DNA of 64,000 nt. Origin: Diabrotica undecimpunctata. Lineage: Eukaryota > Arthropoda > Insecta > Coleoptera > Chrysomelidae. The translations under genes were made by a program, and so were the position numbers. Where the stretch lies: the NCBI RefSeq assembly GCF_040954645.1, contig NC_092809.1:69604141-69668140 (forward strand), written 5' to 3'. How positions within the stretch are numbered: position 1 is the stretch's first letter; every line of letters begins with the position of its first letter. The notes beneath the pieces are model-generated. The model was not told the origin of the DNA, did not search any database, and saw only the letters and a program-made list of their open reading frames with translations. Below, in pieces: positions 11,726-22,503 of this stretch.

Positions 11726-12300
11726 GTGTACAATTTGTACATCCATTCTTATTCATTGTCTTACAACTGTCACCTTCCAAAACAAAACATAAAAATCTCA
11801 ATAAATAACACACATTTCATAAATATATATCCAGAATAAATATAAATAACTTTAAAGAACTTAATGGTATAGAACATTACTTTCATCAAACAAACAATTA
11901 CATTTCACCTATCTCTACTTCATTGGATAAAATCTGTTTCCTCAAGAACTTCCCCGTTTACTGTTAAACAATTACAATAGTTGACCTGAGTTCTCCAATC
12001 AACAATACAAGATAGTTTGAACCATGTTCTTTCAACCATCAATTAATAGAGTACCGGCATGTAAGTAATGTTTTATTTATTTGTTTATTTATTAATTCAT
12101 TACAGTTTAATAGACTATTTTACCAATTTGTGGGTCTTACCTTGTCTGCTTAAACATTTTATTCATTTATAAAACCACAGACATGTAATATTGGCATAAT
12201 TACTGTAATTTATATAATGTACATCACCTATCTTTGTTTTATCTTTATTAGACAACACCCTAATATGGGATTATTATTTTCAGCATTTTAACTTTGTATC
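11726..12300. other. AT-rich non-coding stretch, possibly Penelope flank
   Basis: No reading frame is recognisable. Its position just upstream of a hammerhead-like motif suggests it could belong to the terminal repeat region of a Penelope-like element, but I cannot show this. Confidence 0.3.
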
Positions 12301-12302
12301 GT

Positions 12303-12347
12303 GACCTGAAGATGCTTTGCATATTGTAAAAAGCGAAACCGGTCGTC
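12303..12347 (+). ncRNA. Hammerhead-ribozyme-like motif of Penelope type
   Basis: CTGAAGA (12306-12312) is followed by one extra T, a GCTTT/AAAGC stem II with an 11-base loop, and GAAA. A short stem III (AC/GT with a CG loop) ends in C12344, and a 3-bp stem I pairs GAC with GTC. The architecture matches the motif at 1049-1088, including the extra T. Cleavage, if any, would follow C12344. Confidence 0.5.
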
Positions 12348-12369
12348 CGATTAGTTAAATTAAATTGAT

Positions 12370-13236
12370 TGTGAGTAAGTCTAATTTATTATTTCTTTTA
12401 CCTTTTTTCATTTTAATAATAATTTAAATTCTTATAGTGTCCTCAACGTATAAAGTTTGTTTTAAACCGATAGCACCATTGTAAGTTGTTTTTAAATTCT
12501 GTTAATTTTATTTCTATTAACTGTTTATGGTGAAGTAATAATAAATACGTAATGTTTCTCTCTAAACCAAGTGTAATATTATATTCGTTAAAAAAATTCT
12601 AATCCTTTTATTATTTTTTTAGGAAAGAAAAGCCTTTTTTCCATCCAGCAGGAAGATTTTTGTAAACGGCGTCTTTTTTAAATAGTTTAGTAACCTTTTT
12701 TTTGTTGTGTGCGCAGAATTTATGTAAGTAACTTTTGATTCATTTCTTTGTAGTTACCCCTTTCCAGTCCCCCTTAAATTCACTTATTTGGGACCCAGCT
12801 CTCCAACCAAACCAGTAGTAGCCGTTCGTAAACGTTTCGGTTTTTCTCCGGTATCTCCAGCCCAGTAATTTTTGTCCCCAGTTTCAAGCCCCTATAAATA
12901 ATACCCAATGTAATAGGCAAATATAACCGCTACCAGCTTAATTTGCTTAAATTGAAGTAGAGGTTGAGGCGGTTGGACTATTGCCCTTCACTTCCATCTT
13001 AGCATCGTTCAGCTCGAGTACAGCTGGTTGGATCGTGACGGATAAGAGGTCGTTGGAGAGGAAGATAGCCCAAGAAGTGGATAATAAAGGGTTGGGTCAG
13101 AAAGAAAATTGTCAAAAAAACCTTAATCATAAAGTGTCTAAACGACATAAAAAATCTTGCGGTATGTCGTATGGCAGGATTAAGCAAATAGCAAATGATA
13201 AAGACAAATCAAACATTACAGCATACCAGAAAGGCT
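12370..13236. other. Unassigned stretch, partly GC-richer
   Basis: 12700-13236 is less AT-rich than its surroundings and contains a 97-codon frame (12981-13274) with Lys/Gln-rich composition. I do not recognise a domain in it, and the frame runs across the left end of the adjacent piggyBac element, so it is probably not a gene. It may be remnant sequence of an unidentified transposon. Confidence 0.3.
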
Positions 13237-13240
13237 TTAA

Positions 13241-13306
13241 CCCTACAGCAGGCGTGCCGACTACCGTTTCATAACCGGGCGCGCTGTGTATTTTGTACAC
13301 AAAACA
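13241..13306 (+). repeat. pB-1 left end: TIR plus subterminal palindrome
   Basis: The 18-bp TIR is followed about 20 bp later by CGGGCGCGCTGTGTATTTTG and TACACAAAACAC. The same GGCGCGCC/GTGTA motif recurs near the right end, so these are probable transposase-binding sites. Confidence 0.7.
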
Positions 13307-13423
13307 CATTTTAGTTGATTTTACCAAATTTAGTGCGTTTTGATAAAATGACAAGCACGATTTACAAAAATAGTTTATTGTTACATAAAATAATAAACAT
13401 AAAACATGTACCTACGGGTTACT

Positions 13424-15150
13424 TCACTCGATTTCTTCTGATTGCTGCCGTTCATTGTTCTTACATTTTACGCAGGTAATTGTGGTTTCTGAATGCATTT
13501 TACATACAAATATTCTACAAAGCTCACATCTAACTGTTGTGCTTGAATTTTTTGAGCCTGGACATATTGCACAACGTCCACGTTTTCTAGAGCTTTGCAC
13601 TTCTGTTCGAGTAGGTTCTTCACATGATTTATATTTCATTAGAAAACCTTGAATATCCTGAGGAAGATATCGCATTGTCGCTCTTTCTGAAAGATGTACT
13701 TTCTAAACTCAAGCTTAAATTCTTTAGAAAAATTCGGCGACATATTTTGGGATTTGTTTTATTGTGGTAATTTATAATTAGTGGCCATCTTCTGGTTATT
13801 CTTTTTACAGAATATGATGCACACATTTGGTCAATAGTATCCACACCGCCTTTTGTGGCATTATAATCTAGAATAATTACTGGTTTTTTAGTTTCGACGT
13901 CTACGGTGGCAGTGTCATGCATCGTGGATAAAAGTATGACCGACTTACTTTTTTTTGGAACAAATGAAACCAAAGTGACATTTTTTTGGAATCCAAAGAG
14001 TGACGTTCCCACTTCTTTTTGTTTTTGGGGTAAAAATTCAATAGGTATTTCCCTTTTGTTTTTTCTCAAAGTGCCAATTGTAGTTATTTTATTTTCCAAA
14101 AGGGAAATAGCTAAAGGATAACTGGTATACCAATTATCGGTTGTCAAATTGCGATTTGAACCTTTTATATAATCAATAAGCCTATCTACAGTATCACTGG
14201 GAGAGTTTGATACAGCATAAGGCCCCTCAGGTTGCCGTCTACAATAAACCTTTAAATTTCCAACAAAGTAAGTTTGTGCATCGCCCAAAATGAACAGCTT
14301 GATACCGTAGTTTGCTGGTTTATTTGGTAAATACTGGATGAAACTACAACGTCCTCTGAATCCCTCTAAGTTTTTGTCTATTGTAACAAATTCACCAAGA
14401 TTATAGGAATTTTTACAGTTACTAACAAATGCGTCCAATATTTTTCTAATTGGTGCAAGTTTGTTATATATTTTCCGTTCATGTCTTGTAGTTTTGTCAT
14501 CAAAGCGCATTGAACGTAACAAAAATAAAAATCTTTTGTAACTCATTACAGCTCTAAGAATTTCTATACCTGTTCCATCAGATGTCCAAAGTCCAAGTGC
14601 GTTAGTATGGTTAGCCTTTTTAGTGCCTAGGAGGTAAAGCACTCCCAGTAACGCCATTATTTCACTTTTTGAAGTATGTTTCATATCTCGTTCTCTTTTA
14701 TATTGAACAGATTCTTTTTTACTATCAATGTACAAATTAGTAAATTGTACGATGTTCTCTAATATATCAGAATCTATAATTTTTTCAAAAGCTGAAAGTT
14801 CTGAGGTCACTTTTGAAGCCACTGTCTTTGGTCCTGGAGGTATTTTGATAATATTATTCTTTTTAATTTTTGATTGCGACGACAGCGGAGTCTTACGCCA
14901 TGTAGTTTTTTTATCTTTACCTTAAAAATATTCGAAAGCAGTCGTACTTACTGCAGTATTATCCTTGAAGTTACTGGCTCTGTCGTGGTCATTCTGTTCT
15001 TGTTTAGATTCAGAATTGTGGTCATCATGGTTTATTATTTCTTCATCTGTCTCAGATTCATCGGAATATTCTATTTCACTAGTTTCTGTTTCTGGGTTTC
15101 ATTAAGAATTTTATATAACTCAGCCTCAGTTAAAAACTTCTTTCTAGCCC
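13424..15150 (-). pseudogene. piggyBac-type transposase (pB-1), frameshifted
   Basis: The main frame runs from about 14914 down to about 13770. A basic N-terminal linker (TTWRKTPLSS) leads into the DDD nuclease core. The three conserved Asp contexts are visible: TIDKNLEGFRGRC, TTDNWYTS and ATKGGVDTIDQM. The usual DE after the first Asp reads DK. After RITRRWPL (about 13785) sequence is lost and the frame shifts. The C-terminal part is readable at 13424-13700 and holds a Cys-rich zinc finger (RCAICPGSKNSSTTVRCELC, then C-x-x-C pairs) like the piggyBac DNA-binding tail. Upstream, 14960-15150 has an acidic segment (EYSDESETDEEI) in another frame with possible splice signals. The catalytic core is nearly intact but the C-terminal joint is broken, so activity is doubtful. 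Confidence 0.85.
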
Positions 15151-15363
15151 TGCAAAAATAAAAAAAGTAACACACAAATAATATAACAATGCAATTAAAT
15201 TCTTACATGATATTCTCTCAGCGTAGCCGTTATATTCCTTCTCAAGTATACAATATCCTGTTTAACCTAAAATAAAGTAAAACTAAAGTTAATTTGACTT
15301 TAATTTCGAATTACAATTTTTTATAAAGTAAAATAATTAATGGATAAAATACTTGCACTAAAA

Positions 15364-15583
15364 GGCGCGCCGTGTATTATGTACACAAAACCGTCACACT
15401 CTCGTATTTCTAAGAATTCTCACAAAACTCAGCTGCAACAAAAAATATTACTTAACTATTTGAACGACAGATCTCTACTGGACGAATAGACGCGACGATA
15501 TCGCCAGATTGACGACTCTTCTACTTTTAGACGACTTTTTCTATTGGACGTGTACAAAATACACGGGCGCGCCCGCTCGAGGG
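15364..15583 (-). repeat. pB-1 right end: TIR plus two subterminal palindromes
   Basis: GGCGCGCCGTGTATTATGTA lies at 15364-15383. GTGTACAAAATACACGGGCG, running into CGCCC, lies at 15550-15574, immediately inside the terminal inverted repeat. Spacing between the two copies is about 165 bp. Confidence 0.7.
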
Positions 15584-15587
15584 TTAA

Positions 15588-17370
15588 ATAGGTATCTTTG
15601 TCACTGTCAGGCCAATCATGACGTGCGAGGTATTTTGTTACAAGATATATCTAATTAAATACAATGACAAAGAAAATTTAAACATAGCGGCATGTCTTAA
15701 AGACTTTAAGCTTATTTTTTTAAAGGATTAATTTAAAAGGGATAATTTTTAAAACTCATTAAAATTAGTACTGTATATATTACACACAAAAATCAACATT
15801 TTAGCTTCAGAGGCTATCTCACAAGTTAATTTTACCATTCCTAAATTGAACGATTAACTTTAAATTTAACAACAAAAAATGTTTACTTATTTAGAGAATT
15901 AAAAGACGTTTAAAGGGGATATAAATGTTATATGTAAAAAAATGAGCAGAAAATTGATGTAAATATAAATAAAAATTTGTTATTTATAAACAAAAAAGAA
16001 TAGTTGGCTTATTGAAACAAGGGTTGTGTTTCAATTTTATATTTAAAATTTTTGCAAAAAATAAACTTAAAAATATTTTGAATTTTTTTTTAAGTTTACA
16101 TGATGAACGATAAATATCTTTAAATTTTGTAAAATTATCTATTGTTTAATTTAACCAATCTGTAATTTTGCTCTCAATTTTATTATAACTCACAACGGTT
16201 ATTAAATTAATAAAGTTTTGATTTTAAAAAATAATATAAGTATTTCTCTACCTAGTTACCTAACTAAACTTAAGCATCTTTTTTTATTGTTATCCATTCT
16301 TAATTCTTAATTCTAAAATCTCTTTACACACACAAAGAGCATGTTTTATCTGGTTGGATCGTTCTTGTAGCTATCCCCTCCATTTTTTGTAAGGAATACT
16401 GCTATTTGTGTTACCAATAAATAGGATTCAATAGAATGATATGACTGTTATTTCGGTATCTCTACTTCGTCAGTCGTTTCATACGCAACATAATTTATAA
16501 AACGATTCATATAAAACGAATTTAAAACTACAATGAACTATTTTTCCTCTATAATTTTAGTGGTAACTTCTTTTGGGTAACTAGAGTGGCAAATATCTAA
16601 ATTTATTCTATCGGATATATTTTTTCAAATTTTAATTTGTAATGCCTTACATAATATGTACTTGATAATGTTGTTAACGATAATTTAATAACAATAGTGG
16701 TGTTTTATATCTGTTTACCCAGAACGAATTATATTAATTGCTAATAAAGAATCCGAAAAATATTAGATCTTGTGAATCTGATATGTCGACACTTTTGAGG
16801 TTTACCACAAATTTTGAAATTAATGCAATAATTTGATCTATTACATATTTTCTTGTAAATTTGATTTTGATAAAATATATTAAATCTAACTTGAGCATAC
16901 TGTGTGCATAATTTGACTTTGTGTTAGTCATTATAATATCTATGTCTAAATTATTTATTTGCGGTCTTGCCGATCCCACATATTTGTTTGGAAAAAAATT
17001 TGTAAGGCCAACTGCACTATTAAACAGATTAACCCAAAAGAAATTCGTATTGGTATGACCCTAAAAGCAGAAAAGGTTAAGGACGTAGCAAAATTACTTA
17101 AAAAACATTTTGGAGTAAATTGGAGGGAGAATGGTACTTTGCAGTGATACAAAAACATAATGTAAGCAGAACCTGAAATTTCGGCTTAATGTGACGATTC
17201 ATGTGAGTATGAAAATAATAATGCTGAATTTTATGGTGATCTTGTGTTAATTTCAATTTAAATGTTACTAAAGTTTAGATATTTGAAGTTCGAATATTTT
17301 ACTTTATTTATTTTTTATTTAAATTGCTCTGTAGGTAGGTACTAATACAACTTGAATAAAACGTTTTAAA
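15588..17370. other. AT-rich intergenic stretch
   Basis: Most of it holds nothing I recognise. A 62-codon frame at 16959-17147 (IKQINPKEIRIGMTLKAEKV, VAKLLKKHFGVNW) is Lys-rich and looks protein-like. It could be a fragment of a transposon protein, but I cannot name a family. Confidence 0.35.
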
Positions 17371-17373
17371 ATT

Positions 17374-18378
17374 GGAATTTTCATTCAAAATTGAGCTTTA
17401 TGAAGGATCAACGTCGGGAATAAAAATTGGAAATAGACTTTCAAAAAAATTTCCTGTAAACAAGGGACTCCGGCAGGGGTGTTGCATATCCCCCACATTG
17501 TTTAAAATCTACGTGGCGAAAGCACTGTATCAGTGGAAAAGAAAGTGCAGAGGAATGGACATTGACCTGGGAGAAACTTGCCTATATACCCTACAGTTTG
17601 CAGACGATCAAGTCCTTATAGCCAACGATAAAGAAGACCTGACATATATGGCCAGAAAACTACAGGAAGAATACAAGAAGTGGGGTTTAGAACTCAATAC
17701 ACAAAAAACAAAATATCTCCCAATAGGCGCAGAACTATCCAACATTCAGATGGACACAACCGAAATTGCATTCTGCACTGAATATACCTACCTAGGAATT
17801 GATTTCGACACCACAGGCACAGACAATAGGGAAATTAGAAAACGAATAACCCAGGCCCGTAGAACAATTGGATGCCTTAACGGAGTTCTTTGGAGCTCAG
17901 AAATTGGTAAAAGACGAAAATACAATATATATGAATCTCTCATAAAAACCAGCTTAACCTATGGTACAGAGACATGGAGACTAACAGAAAGCAATAAAAG
18001 AAAACTAGAAGCAACAGAAATGGATGTATTTAGACGATCACTTCGAATATCTAGAGCAGACAGAATTAGAAACGATGAAATAAGAAATCGGATGGGGGTA
18101 GATGGATCACTGGCAACAGACATAGAAAGGAAACAACTTATATGGTATGGCCATGTTCAAAGAATGCCAGAAACAAGACTACCAAAAATCGCCATGAAAT
18201 GGATACCACCAAATCGTAAAAAACGAGGAAGGCCAAAAAGAACATGGAAGGAGGGAATAACAAAGGCAATGAGCTCCCGAGACTTGACCGAAGAACAATG
18301 GAATGATAGAAATTCGTGGAAATTAGGCATCGGACAACGACGCAAGACGTTTTGAAACCGATATATATATATATACAT
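17374..18378 (+). CDS. LINE copy 5: 5'-truncated RT with intact C-terminal frame
   Basis: The frame opens at about 17374 with no proper start codon, within the RT palm, and is uninterrupted to TGA at 18353-18355 (about 326 residues). Landmarks are FPVNKGLRQGCCISPTLFKI, then LQFADDQVLIANDKEDL (FADD catalytic motif, about residue 77) and TYLGIDFDTTGT. The C-terminal part has LIWYGHVQRMPE, RKKRGRPKRTWKEGI and LGIGQRRKTF at its end. The last motifs are those of a very common insect non-LTR family. A short (TA)n tail follows the stop (18360-18375). The lack of stops over 980 bp suggests a fairly recent insertion, truncated at its 5' end as LINEs usually are. It has no endonuclease, so it is not functional alone. 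Confidence 0.8.
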
Positions 18379-20235
18379 TCAAAATACCTGATTCCCTATA
18401 TGAATGTTATAAGCATTAAATTTTAAGTTAGGTCCAAATCGAGAATTCACTTTTTCAAATACATTTTTTTTGCATCAAAAACGGACACCTACCATCACAT
18501 TTGGATCAATAATTGACATTTACCCATTTTTGTTCCAAAAGCGGACATCTGTATTTTTAAATAATAATTTTATAATAATTTTATATATTTCTGATATTAG
18601 AATGTCCACAAGATTGCTTTTGAAGCCTTCACTAAAATTATAGGAAGTGAGATTTTCATAAAAAGAATAATAGCAGCTGTATACAAAGAAACCAATTTTT
18701 CTCAATTTTTCTTGCATGATACATATCCATCTTTGATATGAAAGCACTCAATTATTATAATTAATTAATTTTAGCTTAAAATATTTTTCCGCTAATTTTC
18801 TAGAGCACTGTAGTTTGAATTCAAATTGTAAGTTTTTACAAAAACAAATTGATATAAATTCCAGTTAAAACAAACTGAGATATTTTATTGCTAAAAGAGT
18901 ATTAAAATTTAATGCATATTCCAACTTTGGAGTTATCTTTTAGTTTCCGTTTTCTTGGATGATTTGATTGATCAAATACTGAGAAACTTCAATCTGTTTG
19001 GAAGCTTATAAAAATTAAGTACTTAATAGAATGTTTCACTCGAATGCTTTGTTAAAACAATTAATGGGATGATCAAACTTCTGCCAATAGTTCAGATACT
19101 ACTTAAAACAGGTAGGGGGCGTTAGAATCGGCTTAGAGAATTTGAGAGAGCGTGCGGGAATTAACTCAATCTGCAAAAAGTTTGCGGAAGCTTTCGAGAT
19201 ACCATCGGAGATTACTCCTTGCCCGGTTGTAAATAACTTTAGGTAAGTGAATGACCAGGTTGAATCCATTGTTGGTCACTTAAGCACTATGGGGTCGGTC
19301 TTAAATTTACTTAAAGGATTAAAGTTTTGATTGGAATCGGATAATGGCTTTGTAGTAAATATTATCATCAAACGAAACTTTAGAACATGTGAAGCTTGTT
19401 GATAATATTCCTGGTAACTAGATAAAAGGTACTTGATAACATAGAAAAATATAAAATTATTGTTAAACGCAGCTATTTCTTACCCAACTTATTTATTATT
19501 TTTTTTTTTTTTTTCATTGTAGTTTTACATATAGTTATTCATAGCAGTAGAAACCATTTTTTAGTATAATAAATCAATAATTAATTGAAAAAATTGTTAT
19601 TCTTTTTAAATTGTACAAATTATGTAGTACTTTAATCGTTTATTTTAAGTCGAAATATTTGGCTTATTTTTACCATTTAACAGATCAACAAAAAACCAGT
19701 ATGAAAAGCAGATCCGTCACAGATCAAATGTTTTTAAATTAGGGCAAACTGAGTAGGTAAATGTGCTATGAATCTAATATTCCTATTCATGCTGTCTTCA
19801 CCGATTTAAAATAAGGATACGATCGTAAATCGATGATAAAAATTAGTGAGTTTATTAAAGGATTTGAAAATTTCGAGCAAATTAATTAACCTATTTAAAA
19901 TGAAAATCAACAATTTATGCATGAAGATCAAATACAACGAAAAACTGTCAGTTTAAAATCCAAACAAGTTTTAAAACCTCTGTCTACGATACTGTTTAAC
20001 TCTTAATATCCTGAATTATTATATTTTTGGAAAATCATATTTTTATGATAATTTATTGTTCGTTTTATTCCTTGGTAGAGTTTCTGAGCATATTAAAAAA
20101 AAATTGACACTTTATTATCAACTGTTACTGATAAGCCACCCTAGGACATACAGGGAACAAACTAAGAAAAAATGCTAAAGGTATATTAAATTATATATTT
20201 AAGCATAAAATATGTTTTTTATCTGGATGGATGTT
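18379..20235. other. AT-rich intergenic stretch
   Basis: I see no gene or clear element. 19100-19300 is slightly GC-richer. ORFs are short and lack domain features. Confidence 0.4.
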
Positions 20236-20601
20236 CTATTATCTTGTATGAATCTGCTCATTACAATCAATACACAACCTCAAATATCACGTTCTACACA
20301 TGATTCTAACAAAAAAGTGCAATTTTCAAATGCACACCGTTGTCTCTTCTTGTTAGGAAAATATATCAAAATATGATCTTGTCTGTCAAATCTGACAATA
20401 TCGCTGGTGCGACTACCGAAACTGCTTGAAATTGAGGGTTTTGGTCAACCTACACCTTTATCTTTTGTACTATACTTCAGAAGATAGAATGAAGCTATGT
20501 ATCTGCGAAAATAGATTTGTTTCACTGAATTGCCGGTCTTCTTATAAATATTCCAAGCGTTTTCCAAGGATGTGTCTAGTAACCATGTAAATAATGGCCA
20601 T

Positions 20602-21345
20602 CACAATTTTTTTGATCTACTACCAATCCTCTAACTCCGTCCCTCCCATCGATGAGTTATATTTTTCTATAAGATACGGACGAGGTACTTCAATACATTT
20701 CTTCCCTTTTTCAGAAAATCTTTTTGCAACTGTCATTGGTTGGATGTCATAAGAGCTAGAGCCAGTAGTAACAATATTACTGTCGTACCAACTTACAAAA
20801 ATTATGCGACTGTTACGTTCAATAACGCCACTATAATTACCTCGATCTGCCTTTTTGAAAATCTGTTTTTGCAGGGTAAAGATATAACCTTTACCCTGCA
20901 AACGATTTTCGCGAATGTTACCGGTGCACCAAATACCATTTTCTCGCATATTATATTCGACTGTAGGTTAACACACAATTTTTTTGATCTACTACCAATC
21001 CTCTAACTCCGTCCCTCCCATCGATGAGTTATATTTTTCTATAAGATACGGACGAGGTACTTCAATACATTTCTTCCCTTTTTCAGAAAATCTTTTTGCA
21101 ACTGTCATTGGTTGGATGTCATAAGAGCTAGAGCCAGTAGTAACAATATTACTGTCGTACCAACTTACAAAAATTATGCGACTGTTACGTTCAATAACGC
21201 CACTATAATTACCTCGATCTGCCTTTTTGAAAATCTGTTTTTGCAGGGTAAAGCTATAACCTTTACCCTGCAAACGATTTTCGCGAATGTTACCGGTGCA
21301 CCAAATACCATTTTCTCGCATATTATATTCGACTGTAGGTTAACA
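20602..21345. repeat. Near-perfect 372-bp tandem duplication inside pB-2
   Basis: 20602-20973 and 20974-21345 are copies of the same part of the pB-2 transposase; both encode the same 109-residue minus-strand frame. By eye they differ at one base (GGTAAAGATATAACC versus GGTAAAGCTATAACC), changing one Ile to Ser. The host pseudogene is otherwise heavily decayed, so the duplication is much younger than the element, or is an assembly artefact. Confidence 0.9.
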
Positions 21346-21392
21346 CTGGTAAACAAGTTGTCTACAAAGAGTTTATATGGTAAATTCCTTTT

Positions 21393-21611
21393 GAATTAGA
21401 GATAGATTAGATAGATATTTCTATCAGATGTCGCTATTGCGTCCATAACAAAGCCATGTTATTGTTGCTTCTAATAAGACAGAGAAAATTGATTTTCACG
21501 TTGAGAAGGGCTAGGAATAACTATTCTGATGAGACTTATTAAGTCGAAATACGTATCAATAAATACATAAACGCTTTGAACGTGAAATCAAATCTTTTCT
21601 GTCTTTTTCAT
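21393..21611 (+). mobile_element. 219-bp insertion carrying a hammerhead ribozyme, 12-bp TSD
   Basis: TAAATTCCTTTT occurs at 21381-21392 and again at 21612-21623, exactly flanking a 219-bp segment that is foreign to the surrounding piggyBac coding sequence. Removing the segment and one repeat copy rejoins pB-2 codons without a frame change on both sides (LRELPTNKRN then LPYKLFVDN), which proves insertion. The segment has no ORF. Its 3' half contains a hammerhead core (21522-21561) at the tip of a hairpin whose outer arms are 21478-21502 and 21579-21603 (20 of 25 positions match). There is no poly-A tail, no TG/CA ends and no TIR at the borders. It may be a short non-autonomous retroelement mobilised by a Penelope-like or LINE RT. 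Confidence 0.8.
21522..21561 (+). ncRNA. Hammerhead ribozyme, type I with minimal stem III
   Basis: Core CTGATGA at 21526-21532; stem II GACTT/AAGTC (21533-21537 with 21541-21545, loop ATT); GAA 21546-21548. Stem III is ATA/TAT (21549-21551 with 21554-21556, loop CG). The cleavage-site C is 21557, and stem I pairs TATT (21522-21525) with AATA (21558-21561). Every conserved hammerhead position is present, with no extra base in the core. Short-stem-III hammerheads of this design are known from Penelope-like elements and retrozymes, and are thought to work best as dimers. Predicted cut: between 21557 and 21558. An outer hairpin (21478-21603) would extend stem I. Confidence 0.8.
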
Positions 21612-22503
21612 TAAATTCCTTTTATTTGTGGGTAACTCGCGCAACATGTCTTAGCAGTAAAGCAGTAGCTGTTACACATAATTTTTCATCTGTTTCTCTG
21701 GATTTTTGGTTATGTCCCTGATACATATCAACATTGATTAGATAATCTTTTTTTGTGTTTAGCTGCCATATTTTAAATTTAAATCTGATTGACTTATGAA
21801 CTTTTTACAAGAATGTTTCCAATAGTATCTAGCCATGTATTGGTTATAACATATTTTTTCTTCTGGCACGAAGTTCTTTATAAACTTGTCTTGTAAATAG
21901 TCTAAAAGGGGACATATTTTCCATATTTTATTATTTCGTTTCTGGTTATGATTGTCTGCCCATTATACAAATTGCCTAATTTGCTCAAATCGATTACGCC
22001 TCATTGAATTTTTAACAAAGGAATCCTTCATATCTAGTTTAGAAGCCGAATAATATCGCTTTCTATCGCAATTCTTAAAATGAGATAGTCTGATCGGGAA
22101 CATTTTGAAAAGTGCATATATTTTAGTTTCTGACTCTAAAAATTGGAATAATGGGTCGTCTTAAAATAATTTAAATAATTTAACAGGTACTACATTCTAA
22201 CATTCAGAAAAAATAAGTTTTGGAAAAGTATCCAGACGATTTCGAAGATCACCTCCATTTAACCGAGAATTTTGATGGCCTCGGCTAGGGCACGAAATTG
22301 TTTTCCTGGAAAATAGTCTTCATCATATTTTTCATCTCCGGATTCTCGTCTGTGAGAACGTTTATTTCTAAAGGTTGTGTGTAAATAGTCTCCAAATCTA
22401 CATCACCGTATTCTATTTGAAGTGCTTCTTCTAGAGTAAAGCCACCTATAAAAGGAAAAAAAAACCCGTAAATGAGAGATAAGAAATATTTTGTAAAATA
22501 CAT

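Larger units (their letters stand above)
13237..15587 (-). mobile_element. Complete piggyBac-type element (pB-1) with TTAA target duplications
   Basis: TTAA at 13237-13240 and at 15584-15587 flank inverted ends CCCTACAGCAGGCGTGCC (left) and CCCTCGAGCGGGCGCGCC (right, reverse complement), 14 of 18 identical. Inside both ends lies a GC palindrome (GGCGCGC) next to a GTGTAxxxxTACAC palindrome: at 13278-13306, 15364-15387 and 15550-15572. The 2.35-kb body encodes a minus-strand transposase. This fits a piggyBac-superfamily element, which always uses TTAA. Confidence 0.9.
20240..22503 (-). pseudogene. Old piggyBac-type transposase (pB-2), broken and interrupted
   Basis: Read from 22445: an N-terminal acidic block after a plausible acceptor (TATAG) encodes GFTLEEALQIEYGDVDLETI and NVLTDENPEMKN. 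Degenerate core segments follow, such as MRRNRFEQIRQFV near 21985 and CYNQYMARYYWKHSCKKFI near 21840, where the first catalytic Asp-Glu is not visible. Then comes LPYKLFVDNLFTSVNL (21340-21390), with the DN of the second catalytic Asp. A frame change leads to RENGIWCTGNIRENRLQGKG and KYNSSMGGTELEDW (20620-20950), where the third catalytic Asp context G-G-V-D reads G-G-T-E. C-terminal LFTWLLDTSLENAWNIYKKT and a Cys-containing tail reach about 20240. It carries a 372-bp tandem duplication and a 219-bp insertion. No TIRs were found. Confidence 0.8.
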
